The notes: generated from the letters alone by a model not told the origin. A DNA stretch of 64,000 bases from UBA7867 sp964579205 (GCA_964579205.1 CAZOFH010000005.1:8556-72555), one strand, 5' to 3'; shown: positions 25,753 to 33,149, numbered from the stretch's first letter. Numbers and translations are program-made.

Positions 25753-26841
25753 CTATCTTGTCTGAGCCTGCTCGTCTTCATTTTCCTGCTCTTGCTCGAT
25801 ATCTTGCTCACCATAATCAACCAGTTTGCGAGGCTCGTGCGTAGGCAAACTACCATAGATAGCATTCGCCACTGCCTCGAGAGGATTATTTTCAGAGGTC
25901 AGCAAAGCGCCATTCTCGAGCACAATACGCCCGTCACCGTCAGCGACTATTGATATCGGAGTGCCATCTTTGTCAAAACACTCGATAGTGACAGGGAAAG
26001 GCAAAACGCCGTCGATATATCTCTCTCTAAGTCTTTGAGAAATGCATTCCAAAGCCACGGCAAACTCTTTGTCCGACCTCGCAGCAAAACTACTCTCAAT
26101 AATGTCAGGCTCGTGTGTATCGGTATCTTTTTCTACTAGTTCGCCTGCAGCATCCCTCTTTTGAGCGCCAATCTTGATAGAGCCCTCAAAGTGTCTGCTC
26201 GGGTCGATATTCTCGTCGAGAGTCTGCGACATATCTGCATTCCTCTCAGAAAACAACATATCGACATCAGTCTGTAGCGATGTCATAGCCCTATTCATCT
26301 TGTCAGCCTCTGCAGCGATCTCTTCTTGCTTATTCTTGACGACATCATTAGCCAAAACTACAGGTCTAGGCAGCACATTCGCATACTCCTGCAACTCAGT
26401 ATCCGAAATCATACGCTTTTTCCTACAAAAAGCCAAGTCACGGTTGAGACTCTTTTCTAGCCTCAATCTCTCTTGGTCAAAGTGGTTTTTGCCATCGTCA
26501 CGGAGCCTCTTTAGCCTATTCCTAGTCCTCATCGCGCGTAAATACCTACGATATTTGAGATGCCCAGCGATACCACCGATAGCCGACCCCAAGAGCCCTG
26601 CGCCCGAAATGGTAGCGACCACCCACAAAACGCCCACCGTCCAGCCAGACAAAAATCCAGTCAATAAAAACAGTGCCAAAAATCCCCAGCCAGAAATAAA
26701 ACTAGCCACAGTAGGCATTTTTGCCTTTTCCCTAATATCAGAGTCACATTTACCCAAGACTTTGTCGAATTCTTTCTGCGGGAGTTGCCGCTTTAACTTA
26801 GCCATCTCCTCATTATGCTCGTCAAACTTTTCTCTGTTCAT
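25753..26841 (-). CDS. Uncharacterised protein with two membrane segments
   Basis: This 362-residue protein is not recognised. Residues 1-45 are charged and helical; two hydrophobic segments follow at about 48-68 (FISGWGFLALFLLTGFL) and 70-95 (VGVLWVVATISGAGLLGSAI), the second rich in glycine. A basic helical region (RRYLRAMRTRNRLKRLRDDG) and a long coiled-coil-like stretch come next. Near residue 270 a short globular part (PFPVTIECFDKDGTPISI) precedes an acidic, Glu/Gln-rich tail. Its own consensus promoter lies at 26868-26896. It follows the spoIVFB-like gene by 86 nt in the same direction and may or may not belong to that unit. No function is proposed. Confidence 0.8.
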   Translation of the reverse strand: MNREKFDEHNEEMAKLKRQLPQKEFDKVLGKCDSDIREKAKMPTVASFISGWGFLALFLLTGFLSGWTVGVLWVVATISGAGLLGSAIGGIAGHLKYRRYLRAMRTRNRLKRLRDDGKNHFDQERLRLEKSLNRDLAFCRKKRMISDTELQEYANVLPRPVVLANDVVKNKQEEIAAEADKMNRAMTSLQTDVDMLFSERNADMSQTLDENIDPSRHFEGSIKIGAQKRDAAGELVEKDTDTHEPDIIESSFAARSDKEFAVALECISQRLRERYIDGVLPFPVTIECFDKDGTPISIVADGDGRIVLENGALLTSENNPLEAVANAIYGSLPTHEPRKLVDYGEQDIEQEQENEDEQAQTR

Positions 26842-26867
26842 TCCCTTTCTTCCCTTTGTTTTTTCTT

Positions 26868-26896
26868 ATTATAGCATAGAATTGGATAATTTTCAA
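26868..26896 (-). promoter_or_regulatory. Promoter for the 25753-26841 gene
   Basis: On the minus strand TTGAAA (26891-26896), 17 nt, TATAAT (26868-26873). Confidence 0.65.
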
Positions 26897-26927
26897 GGGT
26901 ATTGCCCAAATTTGTGATGAAAATTTA

Positions 26928-27767
26928 TTAGGTCACGATGAGTCGTAATTCGGTATTGGCGGGGTAAATCTGGAGCAACTTTTGCAAGTCCAATTCGTTG
27001 ATTTTCCCCACCACTCTATATTGGCTATCAATGACATTAAATTCGGTGAGGCTGTCAGGAGTCACGGCAGAAATCAGCCTAAACAGCGGCAAATCCTCAG
27101 GTACGGCGAGCGACCGCATTTTTAGCCCACGGCTCAAATGACTAGTCTTGCTCTCGATAATCCCCATATGCGAGTAGTACGCCTGTTTGTCCTCTAATAT
27201 CGAGGTCAGTAGCAGAAATGTGCCAAAGACTAGCAGGGTAAAATTCGGCACAAAGAGTATAGTCATCAAAAACGCGACCAAAATAGCACTAGAGACTGCG
27301 ATCCCCAAGATGCGCACGCGTCGAATAGCAGTCTTTTTGTCCAATTTTTTGCTCAAAAATGCCAGCAACACCCTGCCGCCGTCTAGCGGGAATACGGGCA
27401 GGCAATTTATCACCGCAGTACAGAGATTGGCGTAGACAAACACTTGGGTATAGGCGTAAGTTATAGGAAAAACCCACCACACCGCGCACCCCAGCACTGC
27501 CAAAACAAGGTTGCACACAGGTCCCGCGATCGCTACAAGCACCTCGTCACGCGGGCAGAAAAAGCGACTTTCTCCACTAAGTGAAGCACCGTGCGGCATC
27601 AAGGTAATCTGGTTGAGTCTATACCCCAACTTTTTGGCGACCATTGCGTGCGCCAATTCGTGCAAGATAATAGTAATAAGATAACTAATCAGCAAGACAA
27701 AGTAATTGAGATAGACCAAAATCCCCGCGAACACCACAAACAGCGGATGAACGATATATTTTATCAT
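26928..27767 (-). CDS. spoIVFB: M50 intramembrane metalloprotease, SpoIVFB-like
   Basis: A 279-residue multi-pass membrane protease of the site-2 protease family. The zinc motif HELAH sits in the second membrane segment (ITIILHELAHAMV) and the second ligand motif is LPVFPLDGGR. The C-terminal 60 residues (ISAVTPDSLTEFNVIDSQYR and onwards) resemble the CBS-like domain of SpoIVFB, the enzyme that activates pro-sigma-K in the mother cell. Genomic position supports this: it follows minD and minE as spoIVFB does in Bacillus. Its ATG overlaps the TGA of a 49-codon gene (ATGA), showing translational coupling. A TTG four codons earlier is possible but less likely. SpoIVFB identity is inferred; a general M50 role cannot be excluded. 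Confidence 0.82.
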   Translation of the reverse strand: MIKYIVHPLFVVFAGILVYLNYFVLLISYLITIILHELAHAMVAKKLGYRLNQITLMPHGASLSGESRFFCPRDEVLVAIAGPVCNLVLAVLGCAVWWVFPITYAYTQVFVYANLCTAVINCLPVFPLDGGRVLLAFLSKKLDKKTAIRRVRILGIAVSSAILVAFLMTILFVPNFTLLVFGTFLLLTSILEDKQAYYSHMGIIESKTSHLSRGLKMRSLAVPEDLPLFRLISAVTPDSLTEFNVIDSQYRVVGKINELDLQKLLQIYPANTELRLIVT

Positions 27768-27913
27768 ACCCCACCCCAATAAACATAATAAATAGGCTCA
27801 CGCACCACACCCGCACTCTGCATATATTCACGTACGCCCAGCATATCGCACACTAGGCAGACTATTGCCACCCAAATAACGGTGAGCAGCAACACAAAAA
27901 TTTTGTCACGCAT
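27764..27913 (-). CDS. 49-residue single-span membrane protein in the spoIVFA position
   Basis: A 49-residue protein starting MRDKIFVLLLTVIWVAIV. One membrane segment spans about residues 5-25, followed by a short polar part ending EPIYYVYWGGV. The ribosome-binding site is AGGTGG just before the ATG, closer than usual. The stop codon overlaps the start of the M50 protease gene. In Bacillus the gene between minD and spoIVFB is spoIVFA, a roughly 260-residue membrane regulator of SpoIVFB. This protein is far too short to be that but occupies the same place, so it may be a small partner of the protease. Being real is supported by the overlap and the membrane segment; function is inference. Confidence 0.62.
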   Translation of the reverse strand: MRDKIFVLLLTVIWVAIVCLVCDMLGVREYMQSAGVVREPIYYVYWGGV

Positions 27914-27920
27914 ATTCCAC

Positions 27921-28151
27921 CTACTCGTTTATTAACCCGACAACTTTTAGCCGAAAACAAGACACCTTGCAACGCAAAACATATGTGCCATTGCTCTCAA
28001 TGTCTAGCCTAGTGTAGACATCTTCGGGCGCGATATCCATAAAATTCGCCAGCACTTTGTAAATTTCTACATTCAAGAGTTCGTTGAGTTTGTTTGGATT
28101 GATGAATTTGTCATTGATAAGGATTTGATTGAGACGCGTTAATTTCCCCAT
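27921..28151 (-). CDS. minE: Cell division topological factor MinE (short form)
   Basis: A 76-residue protein. Residues 26-75 match the dimerisation domain of MinE (EIYKVLANFMDIAPEDVYTR, then a beta strand YVLRCKVSCFRLKV). The first 25 residues (RLNQILINDKFINPNKLNEL) resemble the MinD-binding helix, but the amphipathic membrane-targeting start and Arg/Lys-rich loop of typical 88-90 residue MinE proteins are absent. MinE stimulates MinD ATPase and drives its release from the membrane. It follows minD by 9 nt, with AGGAG upstream. No minC is seen in this window. Confidence 0.82.
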   Translation of the reverse strand: MGKLTRLNQILINDKFINPNKLNELLNVEIYKVLANFMDIAPEDVYTRLDIESNGTYVLRCKVSCFRLKVVGLINE

Positions 28152-28160
28152 TTTTCTCTC

Positions 28161-28922
28161 CTAAAAATTTTTGCCAAAGCCGATCTTTTTGCTCTGCGGC
28201 ATCGCCCGATTGAGTGCGACATTATTAGCCAAATCCACCCAATCACTCATCTCTCCGTCACGCATCCCACCCAAGCCTCCCGTTGTCGTAGACAGCATAC
28301 CTAGGCTGAGATTCTCGTGCAGTACCCCTATCAGAGGAATGCGTAGGCTAGAGGCGATTTCGTGAGGCGAATACATTATGTTTTTGGCTACAAGGTCGTT
28401 TTTGACGCGATTGACCACTAGACTAATGCTATCTATGCACCCGCACAAAAGGTTGCACACGCGCCCAGCATCACGAATAGCAATTAGATGCGGAGTGGTC
28501 ACGACCAGCGCTTCATTAGCATAAAAGACGGCACGGCGGAATTCAAACCCAACCCCAGCAGGGCAATCAATGAGAATGTAATCAAAAGATGAGTTGAGTT
28601 CGTTTATCACATCTTGGATTGCGCTAGTCGTAATACGGGTGGCGTCCGCAATATTGACGCACGGCAAAAAATACAGGCTCGGGTTTTCCTCGCAACGGAT
28701 GAGTGCTTGTCTCACTCTACACCGTTGCCCCAAGATATCGCACAAATCGTAATTTACCTTTGCGTCCACACCCGCGACCAAGTCGAGGTTGTTTAGCCCG
28801 ATATCTAGGTCGAGGATTACCGCCTTGCTACCCATTTTTGCCAAATTATATCCCAAGAGATACGCGGTAGTAGTCTTGCCCACGCCGCCCTTGCCACTGG
28901 TAATCACTATTCTTCTAGCCAT
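28161..28922 (-). CDS. minD: Septum site-determining ATPase MinD
   Basis: A 253-residue ParA/MinD-family ATPase. The deviant Walker A is SGKGGVGKTT (9-18), with signature lysine 11; DLDIGLNNLDLVAG follows, and the Walker B-like strand is YILIDCPAGVG. MinD normally recruits MinC to the membrane and oscillates or sits at poles with MinE or DivIVA. The C-terminus ends KKIGFGKNF, which is a weak match to the hydrophobic amphipathic helix that usually anchors MinD. It leads the minD-minE-small ORF-spoIVFB-like unit. The first residues MARRIVITSGKGGVGKTT are standard. Confidence 0.93.
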   Translation of the reverse strand: MARRIVITSGKGGVGKTTTAYLLGYNLAKMGSKAVILDLDIGLNNLDLVAGVDAKVNYDLCDILGQRCRVRQALIRCEENPSLYFLPCVNIADATRITTSAIQDVINELNSSFDYILIDCPAGVGFEFRRAVFYANEALVVTTPHLIAIRDAGRVCNLLCGCIDSISLVVNRVKNDLVAKNIMYSPHEIASSLRIPLIGVLHENLSLGMLSTTTGGLGGMRDGEMSDWVDLANNVALNRAMPQSKKIGFGKNF

Positions 28923-28943
28923 ACTGCCTCCACATACGGGTAC

Positions 28944-28972
28944 ATTTTAGTGAAAAGTGAGCAAAAAGTAAA
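28944..28972 (-). promoter_or_regulatory. Candidate promoter for minD
   Basis: On the minus strand TTTACT (28967-28972), 17 nt, TAAAAT (28944-28949). It overlaps the terminator hairpin of the preceding gene, so the assignment is tentative. Confidence 0.35.
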
Positions 28973-28998
28973 GAGCAAAGACTGACCTTTGCCCTTTT
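28962..28998 (-). terminator. Terminator after the MreB-like gene
   Basis: AAAGGGCAAAG-GTCAGT-CTTTGCTCTTT with one G-T pair, followed by a T-run on the minus strand. Confidence 0.68.
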
Positions 28999-29013
28999 CT
29001 ACACAAGTATATT

Positions 29014-30012
29014 TTATCCGACATTTTTCATCAATCTTTTGTACAGCGCCTTACTCTTGCCCAACTTGCCCAGCCCATATAGCGTACATTCGTAATTTGC
29101 GACGAACACGGGCAAGCCAATTTTGTTACTCATAAACTCGCTTAGCCCCGATATGAGGCTGCCGCGCCCGCAAAACACCGCACCTTGAATAGCCAAATTC
29201 TTGCGCGTGAGTGGGGTCTGCTGCCCAAAAAGTTTCGCCGCGGCGTCACCAATAGCCTTGTAATAACCAATTATTGCGTCATAGATATCGCTGCTATGGA
29301 TTTTCGTCAAGCGCTGCCGCCCCGTCCTAATATCCACTCCCGAGTAGGATAATTCAAACGCATTATTTTTGCTAAGAACTGCAGAATGCTTTAAAATTTC
29401 GCCCAAAGTCTCAGAGTCAAGACTAACGCCGTAGCGAAATTTCACCTGCTCAAATATCGCCTGCTCAAAATTCTTTGTCCCAACATTCATAGTCAGCGCC
29501 GAAGCGATACCCTGTTCTGAGAGAATGGCGATATCGGTGTTTGCCGTATTGATATCCACTATTATACAGCACAAAAAGTCGTCAAAAGTTATGCCGCATC
29601 CCACCATATCCGCTATCGGGTACGGCACAAAATCGACTTCGCTAATTCCAGCATAATATGATAGTTCGCGGATACTTTTTTTGAATTGCGGCGTCACTCC
29701 ACACGACACAGCGAAATGGGCTACAATGTTTGCATTAGGCTTGTCCACCGTGACGCGACGAACATATTCCGCCATCATTTGCCTAGCGTACAGCATATCG
29801 CTAGCGTCCACCCCGTCAACACCCACTGGATAAACGAAAAACTGGTCGTGTTGCGCCTTTTGCGCGGTAGAACCGTAACCCAAAATCTGCACATCCTGAT
29901 AGTCGCCCTGACACAACACGGCGTTTGGCTCGTCCAGAACGACGCCCTTGCCATCTCGATAAATTGCGGTATTATTCGGTGTAAAATCTATGCTCAAAAC
30001 TATTTTTGACAT
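29014..30012 (-). CDS. Divergent MreB-like actin-fold protein
   Basis: A 332-residue protein with the overall plan of MreB: DGKGVVLDEPNAVL near the start, a GVDASDMLYARQMMAEYV helix and the FCGRGSLISGLSEFM segment near the end, where MreB has GGGALLRGL. The nucleotide-binding loops are altered. Phosphate loop 1 is DFTPNNTAIY (9-18) where MreB has DLGTANTLVY; loop 2 is VDINTANTD (152-160) in place of VDIGGGTTE. ATP binding may be weak or lost. MreB filaments guide lateral wall synthesis; this one may be a partner or a specialised paralogue. The ATG at 30012 has AAGGA upstream and a promoter at 30035-30063. It is a single-gene unit. Confidence 0.78.
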   Translation of the reverse strand: MSKIVLSIDFTPNNTAIYRDGKGVVLDEPNAVLCQGDYQDVQILGYGSTAQKAQHDQFFVYPVGVDGVDASDMLYARQMMAEYVRRVTVDKPNANIVAHFAVSCGVTPQFKKSIRELSYYAGISEVDFVPYPIADMVGCGITFDDFLCCIIVDINTANTDIAILSEQGIASALTMNVGTKNFEQAIFEQVKFRYGVSLDSETLGEILKHSAVLSKNNAFELSYSGVDIRTGRQRLTKIHSSDIYDAIIGYYKAIGDAAAKLFGQQTPLTRKNLAIQGAVFCGRGSLISGLSEFMSNKIGLPVFVANYECTLYGLGKLGKSKALYKRLMKNVG

Positions 30013-30034
30013 TACAAAACTTCCTTTTGACATA

Positions 30035-30063
30035 ATTTTAGCAAAAGTGCGTTTTTAATGCAA
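30035..30063 (-). promoter_or_regulatory. Promoter for the MreB-like gene
   Basis: On the minus strand TTGCAT (30058-30063), 17 nt, TAAAAT (30035-30040). Confidence 0.55.
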
Positions 30064-30084
30064 TCAAAATCACAACATTTTTGA

Positions 30085-30110
30085 CAAAAAAACATACCCC
30101 GCAGGGTATG
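30085..30110 (-). terminator. Terminator after the Ppx/GppA-like gene
   Basis: CATACCC-TGCG-GGGTATG followed by a run of T on the minus strand, directly after the stop codon. Confidence 0.8.
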
Positions 30111-30112
30111 AA

Positions 30113-31681
30113 TTATAATATCTCGAGATTTTTGCCAAAAACTTTCTTAAAATCGACGCTCGCCTCGATAGCCGACTTTACCTCAAACTGGATATCCGCG
30201 CCATCCGTCACCGTCTTCATAATGACGGCATCGCCCAAAACATCACAAGCGAGGTCTACAATGTGCTCTTGCTGAGACCTATCGAGCGCTACCGAAATCT
30301 TGAGAATTGCAGCCAATTTCTTGACTGCTGCGAGGTCCTCATCATCCACTAGGTCTTTGTAACGCACCCAGTCAGACAGGCTAAACTCCTCGGCATTTTG
30401 TGTCGCAGCGATAAAGGCAGCCAGCACCAAATCACGATGAGACAAGCCATAAACCTCAGAATTGAGGATGACAGACAAGGCGTCCTTTTTGCTAGGTGAA
30501 TACCTCAGTCTCATCCCGCAATCGTACATATAGCTAGCCACTTTCAGCGGACGCAAGTAATGCCTATTTAGTTTGTGCATCACCCGCAGTTGTCTAAACA
30601 GCAGCGCCGCCAACTCATACACGTGCAACTGGTTGGAAACATAGTTTTCTCTAAAACTCAAGTTTGCATTGAGGCTGTAGCCGACGATGTCTACGATTGG
30701 CTTTTCTGCAGTGCTAGGCACGCATTGGTTAAACAATATACCAGTAGAAACATTCGAGGTAGAGATGATGAACTTCCCCTGCTCCAAATATTCCATAAAT
30801 GCGCGCACGATAGACAGCCCTGCCGCGACAGAATTCGCCGAACGCTGACTGATGCCCTTGATTTTGCTACGCTTGTCAATGTCTAGTGCCTTGATAGCAT
30901 TGTAGACATTGTCAAAATCTTTTTGCGTCACCTCGTATGAGTGAGCAAGGTCGAGCGGGTACTTTTTACCCTTTCTGCTGATTTTGCCGATGCTCTCAAA
31001 AGCATCCCCGACGCCCACCAATTTTAACTCTTCAAAATCGCAGTCCTTGAGCCAAGCACAATTCTCACTCAGCTGCTCAAAAAACTTCTCTTGGAGAGCC
31101 TGCATCACCTGCTCTGGCGTACCGGTAATCTCGGGATGCTTTGTCACCAAGGTCTCGGTACCGTACGGCAAGGTAATGGAATTGACTATCGCCTTGCGCG
31201 CATACTGCACTACATGGGTATAGTCGTCGTCAATATACATAATGACGCCTTTGGGCGCGTCGACCGAATTGACTACCGCGGTGTAGACCGACACAATCTC
31301 GTCCATCCCCTGCAGCAGCCTAATCTTAAAGCCGGATGCAATCTCCAACTCCTCCAAAAATCCGTAGTGATTCTTTGCCTCTCTAAATCCAGCAGTCGCA
31401 TAAGCCACCGCCTTTTGCACGCCCAAATCATCACAGAGTTTGCGGTACATTTTGACCAATTCCACACATTCTGCCACCTGTGTAGGCTTGATAAACCCGT
31501 CCTGCGCCACATCCTCGTACACCTTGATAGGCTCGATAAACTGGTCAAACACCTCAAAGCAAGTGTCGGCAATCTGCCAAGCAAAAACGAGCTTTAACTG
31601 ACGCGGGGTCAACTCTAGCAGTGCTACTTTTTCTTTTTGTCTGTCTAGCGAAATTTTCTTTTCCAAATTAATCTGATTCAA
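30113..31681 (-). CDS. Degenerate Ppx/GppA-family protein
   Basis: A 522-residue protein with the length and domain order of Ppx/GppA exopolyphosphatase/pppGpp phosphatase: two ASKHA subdomains and a C-terminal HD-like helical region (LSHRDLVLAAFIAA). The motif ATAGFREAKN (95-104) is well preserved. The first phosphate loop is ALLELTPRQLKLV where Ppx has the DIGSNS motif, and the second is YIDDDYTHVV (149-158) where Ppx has DIGGGSTEL. The residues that hold phosphate are therefore missing in both loops, and the protein is probably not a normal phosphatase. The start is TTG, with GAGG 8 nt upstream inside the ferredoxin stop region, so it is coupled to that gene. Confidence 0.75.
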   Translation of the reverse strand: MNQINLEKKISLDRQKEKVALLELTPRQLKLVFAWQIADTCFEVFDQFIEPIKVYEDVAQDGFIKPTQVAECVELVKMYRKLCDDLGVQKAVAYATAGFREAKNHYGFLEELEIASGFKIRLLQGMDEIVSVYTAVVNSVDAPKGVIMYIDDDYTHVVQYARKAIVNSITLPYGTETLVTKHPEITGTPEQVMQALQEKFFEQLSENCAWLKDCDFEELKLVGVGDAFESIGKISRKGKKYPLDLAHSYEVTQKDFDNVYNAIKALDIDKRSKIKGISQRSANSVAAGLSIVRAFMEYLEQGKFIISTSNVSTGILFNQCVPSTAEKPIVDIVGYSLNANLSFRENYVSNQLHVYELAALLFRQLRVMHKLNRHYLRPLKVASYMYDCGMRLRYSPSKKDALSVILNSEVYGLSHRDLVLAAFIAATQNAEEFSLSDWVRYKDLVDDEDLAAVKKLAAILKISVALDRSQQEHIVDLACDVLGDAVIMKTVTDGADIQFEVKSAIEASVDFKKVFGKNLEIL

Positions 31682-31684
31682 TTC

Positions 31685-31858
31685 CTAATCCTCACTGATA
31701 GTAATAGCAGATACAGGGCATACACCCTCACAAGTCCCGCATTTTATACATACATCTTTGTTTATCTCTGCTTTGCCATTAGCGTCAAAACTAATAGCCC
31801 CTACTGGACACATACTCGCACAAGCACCGCATCCCAAACATACATTTTTATCAATCAT
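31685..31858 (-). CDS. 2[4Fe-4S] ferredoxin
   Basis: A 57-residue bacterial ferredoxin. Two Cys-x2-Cys-x2-Cys-x3-Cys-Pro motifs are complete (CLGCGACASMCP and CIKCGTCEGVCP) and would hold two [4Fe-4S] clusters. It is a small cytoplasmic electron carrier of anaerobic metabolism. The ATG at 31858 has AGGAG 10 nt upstream, and a consensus promoter lies at 31889-31918. The Ppx/GppA-like gene starts 3 nt after the stop, so the two share a transcript; a functional link is unknown. Confidence 0.92.
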   Translation of the reverse strand: MIDKNVCLGCGACASMCPVGAISFDANGKAEINKDVCIKCGTCEGVCPVSAITISED

Positions 31859-31888
31859 TTTTTGTCATCTCCTCATATTTTTTTGTAG

Positions 31889-31918
31889 ACTATATCACAA
31901 AATGAAGCCTTTTGTCAA
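31889..31918 (-). promoter_or_regulatory. Promoter for the ferredoxin unit
   Basis: On the minus strand TTGACA (31913-31918), 18 nt, TATAGT (31889-31894). Confidence 0.6.
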
Positions 31919-32108
31919 TAGGTAAATTGCAAAAAAAAATTTTTATAATTTTTTCAAAAAAATTACGCAAAAAGACTTTATTTATTCTCAAAAGTGTGCT
32001 ATAATAATGTTGCTTTTTGAGTAAGTGGCATAGTTTCGTACCATTTTGCTGGGGGGGTGGGGCTGTTTGCCCCATATCTCAAAAAAGTGGGCGGAGTGCA
32101 TTGCATTT

Positions 32109-32197
32109 GCGGTAATGGCGGAATTGGCAGACGCGCAAGACTAAGGATCTTGTGGCTTATAAAGGCCGTGGAAGTTCGAGTCTTCTTTACCGCACCA
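32109..32197 (+). tRNA. tRNA-Leu (anticodon AAG)
   Basis: An 89-nt class II tRNA with encoded CCA and the long variable arm of leucine tRNAs. The acceptor is GCGGTAA/TTTACCGC, the D arm GGCGGAATTGGCAGACGC, and the T loop GTTCGAGTC. The anticodon stem is CAAGA/TCTTG with loop CTAAGGA, giving AAG; A34 would be expected to be deaminated to inosine, as in tRNA-Arg(ACG). A TATAAT at 32000-32005 may be its promoter -10. Confidence 0.95.
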
Positions 32198-32218
32198 GAT
32201 TTTTACTCACCTAGCGCT

Positions 32219-32252
32219 AGGGATTAGCAATTCGCTAGTCCCTTTTGTTTTG
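32219..32252 (+). terminator. Terminator after tRNA-Leu
   Basis: GGGATTAGC-AATTC-GCTAGTCCC followed by TTTTGTTTTG. Confidence 0.72.
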
Positions 32253-32275
32253 TTTAGAGTTTGATGCGGTCGACA

Positions 32276-32316
32276 GGCGCGGCTTGCCGTCAGTCGCGGG
32301 CAGCGACTGGTGCGCC
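32276..32316. repeat. Isolated nested-hairpin element
   Basis: GGCGC (32276-32280) pairs with GCGCC (32312-32316) around an inner perfect hairpin CAGTCGC-GGGCA-GCGACTG. It is followed by CCTGAATAGACA, faintly like the tail of the dispersed repeat. It lies between the tRNA-Leu terminator and the next gene's terminator. Function is unknown. Confidence 0.4.
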
Positions 32317-32333
32317 CCTGAATAGACAAACGC

Positions 32334-32358
32334 AAAAAGCCCTCAATATAGAGGGCTT
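32334..32358 (-). terminator. Terminator after the acidic zinc-ribbon gene
   Basis: AAGCCCTC-TATATT-GAGGGCTT followed by T residues on the minus strand. Confidence 0.75.
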
Positions 32359-32423
32359 GTATTTTTGTATTGCGCAGGCAAGCCTAATGAATAGAATTAC
32401 CACGTGACCAATTATCACCACGA

Positions 32424-33038
32424 TTACTTATCATCAAAGTCGTCGTCATCGTCTTCATCAAAATCATCATCGTAGTCGTCATCATCTTCATCATCGTCAT
32501 CGTAGTCGTCATCGTCAAAATCGTCATCGTAGTTAAAGTCGTCTTCAAAATCGTCCTTATAATCGTCGTCTTCCTCATCTTCTGCAAGGTCGTCATCATC
32601 CAACTCATCGCTAAAGTCGACTTCATCATCCAGAGGTATGCCAATATCGAGGTCGTCTAACCCTTCGAGCACGGCGGCATCGCCATTGACATCGATGTCG
32701 TTGACCATTTCGCCCAAGCCGTCATCGTCGTCGGCAAGGTCGTCATCATCTTCATCGTCCCACTTTGCGCCCGTGTCCATATCGTCATCATCGCAAATTT
32801 TCTTTTCGCGCTCATGCTCTTTGCGGCACGACTCACACATAATCTCTTCTTCATTTATGTAATTAGTCTTACAAATCGGGCAAATGTCAAGGTCAAAATC
32901 CATATCCAGATCCAAATCCTTGTCATCTGAAAATGCTGCTTCCATCTCTTTTTTGCAAACACTACAAAATTTGTCATTCACATTGATATAATTGAGTTCG
33001 CAACGAGGACAGCGAATAAACTTGTTATCTGTATCCAA
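32424..33038 (-). CDS. Acidic protein with two zinc ribbons
   Basis: A 204-residue, probably cytoplasmic protein of unknown function. Two short zinc ribbons open the protein: CPRCELNYINVNDKFCSVCK and CPICKTNYINEEEIMCESC. They are separated by a DKDLDLDMDFDLD linker. From about residue 85 on the chain is overwhelmingly Asp/Glu, ending in long DDDD/DY runs coded by alternating GAT and GAC. The acidic tail recalls the RNA polymerase delta subunit tail, but the zinc ribbons do not fit it. The start is TTG at 33038, 8 nt after AGGAG; an in-frame TTG seven codons earlier lies upstream of that site. Its own promoter and terminator make it monocistronic. Confidence 0.75.
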   Translation of the reverse strand: MDTDNKFIRCPRCELNYINVNDKFCSVCKKEMEAAFSDDKDLDLDMDFDLDICPICKTNYINEEEIMCESCRKEHEREKKICDDDDMDTGAKWDDEDDDDLADDDDGLGEMVNDIDVNGDAAVLEGLDDLDIGIPLDDEVDFSDELDDDDLAEDEEDDDYKDDFEDDFNYDDDFDDDDYDDDDEDDDDYDDDFDEDDDDDFDDK

Positions 33039-33090
33039 AATAAATTCTCCTAAAACCAAACTTTCATTTGCATCAGCAAATTTGGTTACT

Positions 33091-33119
33091 ATTATATAGA
33101 CTAATTTGGAAAAAGTAAA
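33091..33119 (-). promoter_or_regulatory. Promoter for the acidic zinc-ribbon gene
   Basis: On the minus strand TTTACT (33114-33119), 17 nt, TATAAT (33091-33096). Confidence 0.5.
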
Positions 33120-33149
33120 CTATTTTGACACACTTTTTTAAAAAATTTT

